Shown here in pieces: positions 16,879-23,921 of a DNA stretch of 49,855 nucleotides. Source of the stretch: Anaerolineales bacterium UBA1429 (GTDB taxonomy: Bacteria; Chloroflexota; Anaerolineae; UBA1429); contig DCTX01000027.1 in the NCBI GenBank assembly GCA_002329325.1, positions 1-49,855 on the forward strand. The letters are read 5' to 3'. Within the stretch, counting starts at the first letter, position 1, and each line of letters starts with the position of its first letter. The notes under the pieces were generated by a model, which was given only the letters and a program-made list of their open reading frames with translations, was not told the origin of the DNA and did no database searches. Position numbers and translations under genes: made by a program.

Positions 16879-17403
16879 CTACCACCGATCCCGGTGGACG
16901 CGCTCCTCGTCATATTGGGTCCGCGGCTCCTTCTCCTCTGCCCCATGGCCGATGGCCACATAGCACAAGGGGATCACGTCCTCCGGGAGGCCCAGCATCT
17001 GCCGCGCCTCGCGCACCCGTTCTGGGACGGGGTACACGCCGCACCAGACGCTGCCGAGCCCCAGGGCCGTCGCCGCTAGCAGGAGGCTCTCCGTCGCCGC
17101 CGAGAGGTCCTGGATCCAGAACTCGGACCGGTCGGCAAAGCTGAGGCTGGGCTGGCCGCAGGGCACGATGCACACGGGCGCCTGGCGCACCATCTTGGCG
17201 TGGGGATGCGAAGCCGCGATCTGCTCGCGCAGCGCCGGATCGCGCACCACGACAAAGTGCCATGGCCGGCGGTTGCCAGCAGAGGGCGCCGCCATGGCCG
17301 CCTCCAGCAGCAGCGTGACCTGCTCGTCGGATACCGGCTCATCGGTATACTGGCGGATGCTGCGCCGCGCAAACAGGTTCTCGACGGTCAACTTGGGTGG
17401 CAT
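16879..17403 (-). CDS. Nitroreductase family protein
   Basis: A 174-aa flavin oxidoreductase of the small FMN-dependent family. It has the N-terminal ARRSIRQYTDEPV with the FMN-contacting Arg-Arg-Ser, the SAGNRRPWHFVVV segment, the interface ATESLLLAATALGLGSVWCG and the closing GHGAEEK. Such enzymes reduce quinones, nitro compounds or flavins; the physiological substrate is not evident. The ATG follows AGGAGCTGTAAC. It has its own promoter with a perfect TTGACA and shares a terminator with serA. The pdxA-type gene lies upstream on the same strand, 134 bp away, so independent transcription is likely. Confidence 0.9.
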   Translation of the reverse strand: MPPKLTVENLFARRSIRQYTDEPVSDEQVTLLLEAAMAAPSAGNRRPWHFVVVRDPALREQIAASHPHAKMVRQAPVCIVPCGQPSLSFADRSEFWIQDLSAATESLLLAATALGLGSVWCGVYPVPERVREARQMLGLPEDVIPLCYVAIGHGAEEKEPRTQYDEERVHRDRW

Positions 17404-17470
17404 GTTACAGCTCCTGATTCGTACAGGCGGGGGCCAGGGCCGCCCCTCGGTGAGATCGTCTGTTGCCCCG

Positions 17471-17500
17471 AGGATAGCCCAGGGCGCGCCGCCTTGTCAA
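17471..17500 (-). promoter_or_regulatory. Promoter for the nitroreductase gene, with overlapping palindrome
   Basis: On the minus strand, TTGACA (17495-17500), an 18-bp spacer and TATCCT (17471-17476). The -35 is inside the inverted repeat CCTTG-A-CAAGG, which could be an operator. Confidence 0.6.
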
Positions 17501-17537
17501 GGAAGGCGCCCCGCGGGACGCGCACGCGGCGGGCGCG

Positions 17538-18542
17538 CTATCCTCTGCCCCGGGCCAGATCGACGGCGGCGCGGATAGCGGCGATCAGGCTGGTGGCATA
17601 GGCCGTGCCCTTGCCCGCCTTGCCAAAGTTGGTGCCGTGATCCACCGAGGTGCGGATGATCGGCAGGCCCAGGGTGATGTTCACCCCCTCGGCAAAGCCG
17701 TGCAGCTTGGTGGGGATATGGCCCTGGTCGTGGTACATGGCCACCACAGCGTCAAAGGCCTTGTTCTCCGCCATCAGGTAGAATACGGTGTCCGGCGGAA
17801 CCGGGATCGGGTGGACCGTCAGGCCCTCGGCCCGCGCCCGCTCGATCGCCGGGCTGATCTCGCGGATCTCCTCATCGCCGAACAGCCCCCCCTCGCCCGA
17901 GTGGGGGTTCAGCCCGGCCACGGCCAGGCGGGGCTGTGCGATGCCCATCTGCCGCAGGGCGGCATCGGTCAGGCGCAGCACCGTCATGATCCGCTCAGCC
18001 TTGACGCGCTCGATGGCCTGGCGCAGCGAACAATGGGTGCTCACGTGGGTGACGCGGAAATCGCCGGCGGTGAGCATCATGCACACGCCCTTGACGCCGC
18101 AGCGCTCGGCCAGCAGCTCGGTGTGCCCGGCGTGATGGTGCCCCGCCAGATTGAGCGCCTCCTTGTTCAGCGCCGAGGTGACCAGCGCCTCGATCTCGCC
18201 CGCCAGGGCCAGATCCACCCCGGCGATCACGGCATCATACGCCACCTGGCCCGCCTTGGCCTGCACCTTGGCGTAGACGACATCGCTCAGGTCCTGGTCG
18301 GTAACCTGGAGCACGTCCAGTGCGTCGGGGGCAAAAGCGGCCTCGCTCACCTGGCGGATGGGGCGCACCTCCCCCGCGATGCCTGTGATGGCCAGGGCCT
18401 GGCGCATCCAGCCCACGTCGCCCAGCACCACCAGCCGCGCCATGCGGCGCACCTCCGGGTCGGCCCAGGCCTTGACGACGATCTCGGATCCGCTGCCGCT
18501 GGGGTCGCCCATGGTGACGCCCAGGATTGGTTTGTCGCTCAT
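17538..18542 (-). CDS. PdxA-family dehydrogenase, probably PdxA2 (4-phospho-D-threonate/erythronate dehydrogenase)
   Basis: A 334-aa metal-dependent oxidative decarboxylase with VTMGDPSGSGSEI at the N-terminus, TSALNKEALNLAGHHHAGHTE, and the C-terminal metal and substrate block MYHDQGHIPTKLHGF plus RTSVDHGTNFGKAG. PdxA proper makes pyridoxal phosphate; the PdxA2 branch oxidises phosphorylated four-carbon acid sugars to dihydroxyacetone phosphate. The adjacent four-carbon acid sugar kinase, 40 bp upstream on the same strand, favours PdxA2, as in the DtnK/DenK-PdxA2 pathways. The start at 18542 sits 7 nt after AAGGA; an ATG 21 nt earlier has no ribosome-binding site. A biosynthetic PdxA role cannot be excluded. 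Confidence 0.85.
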   Translation of the reverse strand: MSDKPILGVTMGDPSGSGSEIVVKAWADPEVRRMARLVVLGDVGWMRQALAITGIAGEVRPIRQVSEAAFAPDALDVLQVTDQDLSDVVYAKVQAKAGQVAYDAVIAGVDLALAGEIEALVTSALNKEALNLAGHHHAGHTELLAERCGVKGVCMMLTAGDFRVTHVSTHCSLRQAIERVKAERIMTVLRLTDAALRQMGIAQPRLAVAGLNPHSGEGGLFGDEEIREISPAIERARAEGLTVHPIPVPPDTVFYLMAENKAFDAVVAMYHDQGHIPTKLHGFAEGVNITLGLPIIRTSVDHGTNFGKAGKGTAYATSLIAAIRAAVDLARGRG

Positions 18543-18582
18543 CGTACCATCCTTGTTGCTCATATTGGATTCGGGTGATCGC

Positions 18583-19818
18583 TCAGGCGTCAGGGCGTGA
18601 CCGCAACGCCGCGAGCCACTGGCGCACGTCCTGCAGCGCATCATCGGTGCCAAAGCCGCCGGCCTTGGTGGCGGCGGGCAGGCCATCGCCCAGCCCGCCC
18701 ACCAGCTGCGCCCCCGGCAGCCCGGGCTGGATCTGGGCGACGATGCGCAAGGCCCGCACGCCCAACGCCCGGCAGAGGGCGATGGCTACGTCGCCGCCCG
18801 TCATAAAGAGGCCGCCCAGCAGGCGCCTCTCCGCAGCGACGCGCGCCACATCGGCCAGGATGCGGGTGATGCGCGGCCCTCCGCCCGGGAGGAGCGGCGC
18901 CGTGCTCGCCTCCAGGAGGGTGTCGCTCCCGCGCCCCAGCGCGGCGCAGGTCGCCTCGGCCAGGCGAGCGGCCTCGCGCTCCTCATCATAGCTGCCCGGC
19001 GCATCAAGTGAGATCTGCGGGATGCCCGATGCCCCCAGCGCCTCGATCTGGCGCAGGGTGGCCGGGTTGCGGCTGCCACAGACGAACAGCGCAGGCCGGG
19101 CCGCCGTAGGCCAGACCGCCGCGGGCGCGGGCGGCGCATCGCCGGCCAGTTGGGCGGCCCAGGGCTGCGCCAGGCCGGCCGACCCGCAGGGCACCCATCC
19201 CGGCCCCAGCGCGTGCAGGGCCGTCGCGATCTGGGCCAGGTCATGATCGCAGAGGGCATCCACCACGATGATGCGCTCGGCTCGCGAGGCCAGGGCCACC
19301 GCCAACGCCTCCGGGCCCTGGGCCACCACGCCCTGCTCCACCAGGCCCACCTCCATGCCCGCCTGCTGCATCAGCAGCGTGGGCACGTGGGATTCTCGCA
19401 TGGGCCAGCGCGGATCGTTGCGGAACTCGGAGAGGGCCACAGGTCGGCCGTGGACCCGCTGTACCCCCTCGGAAGTGGTGCGCCCCCCCTGAGGGAAGGC
19501 GGGCGCCACCACGATGGCGCGCACCGAGGGCAGGGCCGCCAGGGCCCGCAGCTCGTAGCCCACGTTGCCCCGCAGCGTCGAATCGATCTTTTTATAGATG
19601 CGGCGCTCGCCCACCAGGGGGAGGATCTCTTGCAGCCGGCGCACCGCCTGCGAGGGCGGCAACTCGCGGCTCTCCGTCGTAAAGACCAGGGTATGGGCGG
19701 AGACTGCCGCGTCGGGGGTCATCATCACCACGGTATCCAGGCCGCATTGGGCGAACTGGAGCCCGCTATCCATGGCGCCCGTCAGGTCGTCTGCGATCAG
19801 CGCCACGCGGGCGGCCAC
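18583..19818 (-). CDS. Four-carbon acid sugar kinase (DUF1537, DtnK/DenK/OtnK family)
   Basis: It phosphorylates D-threonate, D-erythronate or a related acid sugar, giving the substrate of the neighbouring PdxA2. The 411-aa protein opens with VALIADDLTGAMDSGLQFAQ, then KKIDSTLRGNVGYELRAL (substrate-binding) and APAFPQGGRTT; the C-terminal half carries FMTGGDVAIALCRALG (nucleotide-binding) and the family ending LVGGLGDGLPAATKAGGFG. The frame continues to 20259, but family similarity starts here and no ATG fits; GTG at 19818 is chosen, with another GTG at 19806. It diverges from the small membrane protein gene. No aldolase or dedicated sugar-acid transporter is nearby. Confidence 0.9.
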   Translation of the reverse strand: MAARVALIADDLTGAMDSGLQFAQCGLDTVVMMTPDAAVSAHTLVFTTESRELPPSQAVRRLQEILPLVGERRIYKKIDSTLRGNVGYELRALAALPSVRAIVVAPAFPQGGRTTSEGVQRVHGRPVALSEFRNDPRWPMRESHVPTLLMQQAGMEVGLVEQGVVAQGPEALAVALASRAERIIVVDALCDHDLAQIATALHALGPGWVPCGSAGLAQPWAAQLAGDAPPAPAAVWPTAARPALFVCGSRNPATLRQIEALGASGIPQISLDAPGSYDEEREAARLAEATCAALGRGSDTLLEASTAPLLPGGGPRITRILADVARVAAERRLLGGLFMTGGDVAIALCRALGVRALRIVAQIQPGLPGAQLVGGLGDGLPAATKAGGFGTDDALQDVRQWLAALRSRPDA

Positions 19819-19839
19819 GTGGGCATTGCGCGCAACCCC

Positions 19840-19868
19840 TTGAGATGCTTGCCCCGCGATGCTATAAT
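19840..19868 (+). promoter_or_regulatory. Strong promoter for the 107-aa membrane protein gene
   Basis: TTGAGA (19840-19845), 17 bp, TATAAT (19863-19868) with TGC upstream. It overlaps the upstream end of the divergent sugar-acid kinase gene. Confidence 0.75.
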
Positions 19869-19929
19869 CGGACGAGTGTTGCCCGGGCATAGGGCCTGGG
19901 CGCAGATCGCTCGCCTCGGGAGGGCTCGC

Positions 19930-20253
19930 ATGAAAAAGTACCTCGCACTGCGAATCGTCGGCGTCGTCTATCGCGTCCTGGCATGGATCACCCTGGTGGG
20001 CGGCGTCCTGGCCGGCATCGCCACGATGGTGACCACTGCCCTCGGGCGCCCCTCCACCTTTGGTCCGCGCCTGGCAGTGGCCAGCCTGGCAGCGGCGATC
20101 CTCATGGGTCTGGCCATCGTCCTGGGCGCGCTGCTGAGCTTTGTGGTGCTCTCGGCCGTGGCCGACGCAGTTCACCTGGGCCTCTCCATCGAGCAGAACA
20201 CCCGAGAGATGGCCACCTACCTCAAGGGAGGCACAGGCGCCCCCGTCAAGTAG
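19930..20253 (+). CDS. Small two-helix membrane protein of unknown function
   Basis: A 107-aa protein. It begins MKKYLALRIVGVVYRVLAWITL, has two clear hydrophobic spans (about 8-37 and 47-75), and ends in a short amphipathic cytoplasmic tail (LGLSIEQNTREMATYLKGG). The KYxALRxVxxxYxxLAW opening resembles small membrane proteins that I associate with Chloroflexota, but I cannot name a family. Start ATG follows GGGAGGGCTCGC, about 55 nt after the predicted transcript start. The strong promoter suggests steady expression. It is convergent with the next gene at 16 bp. Confidence 0.85.
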   Translation: MKKYLALRIVGVVYRVLAWITLVGGVLAGIATMVTTALGRPSTFGPRLAVASLAAAILMGLAIVLGALLSFVVLSAVADAVHLGLSIEQNTREMATYLKGGTGAPVK

Positions 20254-20269
20254 GCGCATAGCCGGCGCC

Positions 20270-20854
20270 TCAGCGCCAGGCGCGCGGCTTGCATAGGATC
20301 TCGAGCACCCGCAAGTCGAAAAAGTCCTGGGCGTTGGCGGAAAGGATCACGGCAGCCGTGTCGGCCCCGCGTCCCGAGCCCCCGATGGCGATGATCTCCT
20401 CACCGGCGGGGATCAGGCCGGCATCGGCTGCCATGATCGTGATCTCGCAGGCGACTTTCATGCCCTGGCCAAAGTTGCGCAGGGTAAAGGCGATGATCTC
20501 GTCCAGCTGGTAGGTGCCCAGCTTGCGCCGCACGGCGCGGTTGACGCCGCCCAGGGCGTGCTGGCAGGTCAGGATGTCGCCGCCCCCCTGCAGGATCGCC
20601 TCGCGGTGCTCGGGCAGTAGCTCTTGCGCGTTGGGCGCGGTAAAGCCTATGGAGTGGGTCACCGCCACCACGTGGGGCCCCTTGCCGCCCAGCAGGCTCA
20701 CCAGCTTGGCCGCCGTCGCGCCGGTGGTGGTCGCCACGGCGATGTGCTGGACTCCCAGCTCAGAAGCGCGGCGCACGGCCACCTCCAGGGTGCGCTCGGT
20801 GTTGGCCGGCCCGGCCTGCTCATAGTAGGTGCACTGAATGCATCGTTCCGACAC
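20270..20854 (-). CDS. Stand-alone pyruvate kinase alpha/beta (C-terminal) domain protein
   Basis: A 194-aa protein made only of the C-terminal domain of pyruvate kinase; the catalytic barrel is absent. Recognisable are NTERTLEVAVRRASELGVQHIAVATTTGATA, near the effector-binding part of true pyruvate kinases, and EEIIAIGGSGRGADTAAVI. Such proteins occur alone in many bacteria and archaea; their function is not established. The N-terminal CIQCTY has a CxxC pair that could bind metal. GTG start follows CAGGAGGTCGCT. It lies 64 bp downstream of the ttcA-type gene with a hairpin between, so it may be read through or separate. Confidence 0.88.
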   Translation of the reverse strand: MSERCIQCTYYEQAGPANTERTLEVAVRRASELGVQHIAVATTTGATAAKLVSLLGGKGPHVVAVTHSIGFTAPNAQELLPEHREAILQGGGDILTCQHALGGVNRAVRRKLGTYQLDEIIAFTLRNFGQGMKVACEITIMAADAGLIPAGEEIIAIGGSGRGADTAAVILSANAQDFFDLRVLEILCKPRAWR

Positions 20855-20881
20855 AGCGACCTCCTGTTTGTGTATGCATGG

Positions 20882-20899
20882 CCCGGCGAGCCCGCCGGG
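20882..20899 (-). terminator. Hairpin between the ttcA-type gene and the pyruvate-kinase-domain gene
   Basis: A 7-bp GC stem (CCCGGCG with CGCCGGG, 4-nt loop) lies 19 bp after the ttcA-type stop. It has no T-run, so it is at best a weak or rho-assisted stop. Confidence 0.35.
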
Positions 20900-20918
20900 T
20901 CACGGCTGCTTCCGGGGA

Positions 20919-21698
20919 TCAGATCGACTTGGGATCGCGCCCGATCCGCGCCAGGGCGTGCCGATAGCGGTCCATGGCGTGGTACATAGAGCGCTTGATG
21001 CCGTGGTGCTCGCGCTCCGCCTGGCGCAGCAGCCCCTTGACAAAGGCCCGGCGGGAGAGATCGCCATCGGGGCAGGACTCGCCCGCGATGGGGAACCCGC
21101 TGGCCTGGGCGTAGGGCACGATATCGCGCTCCTCGATGAGGATCAGGGGGCGGATGACCGTCAAGCGGCCCTCGAAAAAGTCGGCCTTGGGGTCTATGCT
21201 GTCGATGCGGCCGCTGTAGAACAGGTTCATCAGCGTGGTCTCGGCCACGTCGTCGGCGTGGTGCCCAAAGGCGAGCTTGTTGCAGCCCATGCGGTCGGCG
21301 ATCTCAAAGAGCGCCCTGCGGCGCCCCCGGGCGCAGAGGAAGCAGCGACTTCGTTCCGCGGCGGTGACGTCCTCGGCGACCTCCACCGGCTCCATCACCA
21401 AGGGGATGCCCTTTTCGGCGCACCAGGCCCCCAACCAGTCATCGGGCACCTTGCGGCCGCAATGATAATCGCTGACAATGTGCGCAGCAATCAGGGAGAA
21501 GCGTTCCTGGCCGGTGCGTCGCCTGCGCTCCAGCAGGTCCAGCATGGTGAGGCTGTCCTTGCCGCCGGAGACGGCGGCCAGGATTAGGTCGCCATCGGCC
21601 AGCAGGCGATAGCGCCGTTGGCCCTTGTTGAGCGCCTTGAGCAGATAGTAGGCCAGCCGGTCGGCTCGTTCTGGCGAAGCAGCGGATGGTAGGCTCAT
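20919..21698 (-). CDS. TtcA-family tRNA thiolation ATPase
   Basis: A PP-loop ATPase that adenylates a tRNA cytidine (position 32 for TtcA) before sulfur insertion. The 259-aa chain has the PP-loop AAVSGGKDSLTML, the CxxC pair in RCFLCARGRRR, GHHADDVAETTLMNLF, and a third cysteine in AGESCPDGD; TtcA enzymes use three such cysteines to hold a [4Fe-4S] cluster. The ATG at 21698 has no ribosome-binding site but lies exactly 7 nt after a TGGTATCAT -10, so the mRNA is probably leaderless. It diverges from an Rrf2 regulator with matching cysteines. The exact modified base is not certain. Confidence 0.87.
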   Translation of the reverse strand: MSLPSAASPERADRLAYYLLKALNKGQRRYRLLADGDLILAAVSGGKDSLTMLDLLERRRRTGQERFSLIAAHIVSDYHCGRKVPDDWLGAWCAEKGIPLVMEPVEVAEDVTAAERSRCFLCARGRRRALFEIADRMGCNKLAFGHHADDVAETTLMNLFYSGRIDSIDPKADFFEGRLTVIRPLILIEERDIVPYAQASGFPIAGESCPDGDLSRRAFVKGLLRQAEREHHGIKRSMYHAMDRYRHALARIGRDPKSI

Positions 21699-21705
21699 GC
21701 CAGGG

Positions 21706-21734
21706 ATGATACCATAGGGGAGCAGCCTCCGCAA
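21706..21734 (-). promoter_or_regulatory. Promoter giving a leaderless ttcA-type mRNA
   Basis: On the minus strand, TTGCGG (21729-21734), a 17-bp spacer and TATCAT (21706-21711) with TGG upstream. The start codon begins 8 nt downstream of the -10, where transcription should start. Confidence 0.6.
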
Positions 21735-21773
21735 TTCGGCGCCGGGATCGGCCCCGCGGCCCACGGCCTCTGG

Positions 21774-21802
21774 CTTGACACATGTCAAGGGAGTGTTATA
21801 AT
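21774..21802 (+). promoter_or_regulatory. Rrf2-gene promoter with overlapping operator-like palindrome
   Basis: A perfect TTGACA (21775-21780), a 16-bp spacer and TATAAT (21797-21802) with TGT upstream. The perfect inverted repeat CTTGACA-CA-TGTCAAG (21774-21789) covers the -35, an ideal position for autorepression. Confidence 0.8.
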
Positions 21803-21849
21803 CCGAGTAAGTTGATTGACAACGTGCAATTCAGCAGGGGTTCAACAGC

Positions 21850-22296
21850 ATGAAGGTATCCACCAAAGGGGAATACGGCATCCGGGCTTTGCTGGAGCTG
21901 TCGCTGCGCTATGGCGACGGCTATGTGCAGAGCGCCGAGATCGCGGCGGCGCGCAGCATCCCGGAGAACTATCTCTACCAACTGCTGATCACGCTGCGCA
22001 AGGCAGGCATCATCCGCAGTCGGCGTGGCCCCCAGGGCGGGCACATGCTCGCCAGATCGCCCCACGATATCGCCGTGGCGGACGCCTTGATCGCCCTGGA
22101 GGGACCCATCGAGCCGACACTCTGCGTGCAGAGTGAGGTGGTCAACGACTGCCCCTATCAAGACATCTGCGCCATGCGCGAGGTGTGGCAGCGGGTGACG
22201 GACGTCACCCGGGGCGTGCTGGAATCCACCAGCTTTGGCTTTCTGGCCGAGCGGGAGAGGGCCTTGCGCCAGGCCGAGCTCTCTTCGCTGAACTAG
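21850..22296 (+). CDS. Rrf2-family transcriptional regulator, probably Fe-S or redox sensing
   Basis: A 148-aa regulator with the N-terminal MKVSTKGEYGIRALLELS winged helix, recognition segment YLYQLLITLRKAGIIRSRRGPQGG, and three cysteines C92, C101 and C107 (LC...DCPYQDIC). IscR-type proteins hold [2Fe-2S] with three cysteines in the same place, so it probably senses iron-sulfur or redox state; the spacing differs slightly from IscR. Its promoter carries a perfect palindrome over the -35, suggesting autoregulation. It is divergent from a TtcA-type gene whose product is an Fe-S enzyme. Its stop TAG shares the palindrome CTAG with the stop of the convergent HD gene. Confidence 0.92.
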   Translation: MKVSTKGEYGIRALLELSLRYGDGYVQSAEIAAARSIPENYLYQLLITLRKAGIIRSRRGPQGGHMLARSPHDIAVADALIALEGPIEPTLCVQSEVVNDCPYQDICAMREVWQRVTDVTRGVLESTSFGFLAERERALRQAELSSLN

Positions 22297-22931
22297 AGAC
22301 CTCCCTCGATCTCTTGCTCCAGGCGCTCAAAGAATGCCACCATGAAGCGGTGGCGTTCGCTTGCCAGCGCTCGACCTGTCGCGGTTAGCATCCGCTCTTT
22401 GAGCTTGACCAGCTTGAAGAGATACTCGTGCACCGGCGTGTGCTCGTCAGCATCCAGGTCACCGTGGCCCTCCTCGGGCGCGCGGTCGGCATAGGCATCT
22501 TCCACCCGGCCCCAGAGGCGCTGCTTGCGCGCTCCCGCGATGGCATAGGCCCGCGCCACGCCCGTGGCGCCGATGGCATCCAGCTTGTCGGCATCGTACA
22601 ACGCCCGCGCCTCGGGGCTGGCCGGCGGGTTGGCGGCGCGAAAGCGATGCTGCTCGATGGCCTGGGCGACTGCCTCGACCCTCTCCGCCGGCTGGCCGCG
22701 CAGCACCTGCCGGGCAATCTGGGCCCCCACCATGGCGTGGCACGCCCCCGTGCGCTCCTGCTCGGCCCGCCCCGCGTCGTGGAGCAGCGCCGCCGCGCTG
22801 ACGATCTCCAGGTCGGCCCCCTCGTCCGCGGCGATGCGCATGGCCAGCCTCCACACCCGCAGCACGTGGTCGAACCCGTGGGCGGCGTCATTGTCGTGGT
22901 ACAGGCTCTGGGCCTGCTCCACGGTGATCAC
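22293..22931 (-). CDS. HD-domain phosphohydrolase
   Basis: A 212-aa protein of the YedJ-like HD group. The metal motif is complete: H in AAHGFDHVLRVWRLA, HD in AALLHDAGRAEQ, a histidine in AQAIEQHRF and D in LYDADKLDAIGATGVAR. Such proteins hydrolyse phosphomonoesters or nucleotides; the substrate is unknown. The start is GTG inside a GTGA overlap with the upstream DUF1461 gene, so the two form a coupled pair. The C-terminus is helical and charged. Confidence 0.9.
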   Translation of the reverse strand: MITVEQAQSLYHDNDAAHGFDHVLRVWRLAMRIAADEGADLEIVSAAALLHDAGRAEQERTGACHAMVGAQIARQVLRGQPAERVEAVAQAIEQHRFRAANPPASPEARALYDADKLDAIGATGVARAYAIAGARKQRLWGRVEDAYADRAPEEGHGDLDADEHTPVHEYLFKLVKLKERMLTATGRALASERHRFMVAFFERLEQEIEGGL

Positions 22932-23596
22932 GGTTGGCTCCTGCGGAGCACCCTGGCCTTCACCCAGCGCGACAAGCCATAGAGGACGGCAGCTCCCCCG
23001 GCGATGAGCAGCGAGATATCCCTCACAGCCCCGGTCCAGAAAGGCAGGGGATAGAGCTGGATAAGCGTGTCCTCATAGAGGAACGTCCAGGTGCCCTCCT
23101 GGAAAAAGATGCGGTGGAAGAACGTGAAAAAGAGGTCGAAATCGGCGAGGGCCGCCACCGCGACGCAGCCGATCAGCGCCAGCGTAGCCCAGATGCCGCC
23201 GCGCAGCGCCCGCGCCCACTGCATGGGCTGCCCGCGCAAGAGGAACAGCGAGGCGCCCAACGCCAGCACCAGGGCGGCGGCATGGGCGATGAAGAAGCCA
23301 TCCATCACCCGCTTGACATCGGCCATGTGCTGGACCTCGCTGGGCCGCATGGCGATCTCGCCGGCGTCGGTGCGCAGCTCGGCCATCTGCTCCAGCGATA
23401 CCCTCCCCCGCAGGAAACCCACCATGGCATCGGAGAGCCGCTGGCGCTCGTTCGGCGCCAGGCGCGTCGAGGGGGGAAAGGACTCGCTGGCGTAAGCGCG
23501 CTGCACGTAGCTCGGCGTCACCAACAGGTAGAGGGGCGATGCCAGCAGCAGCACCGGCACGCTTATCAGCAGGAGCAGGCGAGCAGCTCGGATCAC
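22928..23596 (-). CDS. DUF1461 (TIGR01906) integral membrane protein
   Basis: A membrane protein of about 222 residues with an N-terminal helix, an extracytoplasmic loop (SPLYLLVTPSYVQRAYASESFPP), three more helices and the family's conserved FFHRIFFQEGTWTFLYEDTLIQLYP segment. Function is unknown in the family; in Gram-positive relatives it is often linked to lipoprotein-related genes. I chose the GTG at 23596, 8 nt after AAGGGGGG and downstream of a TATACT promoter; the frame itself runs to 23656, upstream of the likely transcript start. It overlaps the HD gene by 4 bp (GTGA). Confidence 0.85.
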   Translation of the reverse strand: MIRAARLLLLISVPVLLLASPLYLLVTPSYVQRAYASESFPPSTRLAPNERQRLSDAMVGFLRGRVSLEQMAELRTDAGEIAMRPSEVQHMADVKRVMDGFFIAHAAALVLALGASLFLLRGQPMQWARALRGGIWATLALIGCVAVAALADFDLFFTFFHRIFFQEGTWTFLYEDTLIQLYPLPFWTGAVRDISLLIAGGAAVLYGLSRWVKARVLRRSQP

Positions 23597-23646
23597 GGGA
23601 AGCACCCCCCTTCGTCGGTGATGAGCGCCATAGTGAGACGCACGCC

Positions 23647-23675
23647 AGTATAGCACCTCGACGAGGGAACACCAA
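23647..23675 (-). promoter_or_regulatory. Promoter of the DUF1461-HD operon
   Basis: On the minus strand, TTGGTG (23670-23675), 17 bp, TATACT (23647-23652) with TGC upstream. Confidence 0.6.
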
Positions 23676-23756
23676 TAGACTCCGTCATCTTCCGATCACC
23701 TGTGCAGGCCGTCCTCATCGCCCAACCCGCGCGAGCTCATCACGTACCCGCCGCCT

Positions 23757-23787
23757 CCCCCTTCTCCCGTTGCACGGGAGAAGGGGG
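23757..23787. repeat. REP-like palindrome in the DUF1461-xylB spacer
   Basis: A 14-bp perfect stem (23757-23770 with 23774-23787) with loop TGC, built from runs CCCCCTTCTCCC / GGGAGAAGGGGG, followed by CTCGGGGGGTTGAGGG. Such 'CTTCTCCC...GGGAGAAG' elements are dispersed repeats in many GC-rich genomes. Only one copy is in this window. The ~325-bp spacer around it (23597-23921) otherwise contains only the two promoters. Confidence 0.6.
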
Positions 23788-23828
23788 CTCGGGGGGTTGA
23801 GGGCCACCGAAGGCGCCAGGCGGGCTGC

Positions 23829-23857
23829 TTGACACAACCGCGCGCATACGGTATCCC
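23829..23857 (+). promoter_or_regulatory. Possible promoter for the xylulokinase-like gene
   Basis: A perfect TTGACA (23829-23834), a 17-bp spacer and a poor TATCCC (23852-23857). The weak -10 suggests activator dependence or a false match. Confidence 0.4.
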
Positions 23858-23921
23858 ATATCACGGCAGGCTGGGGTGGGCGATGGCCGCCCAAGGGTAG
23901 ATCACCGCATGGAGGGGAATC

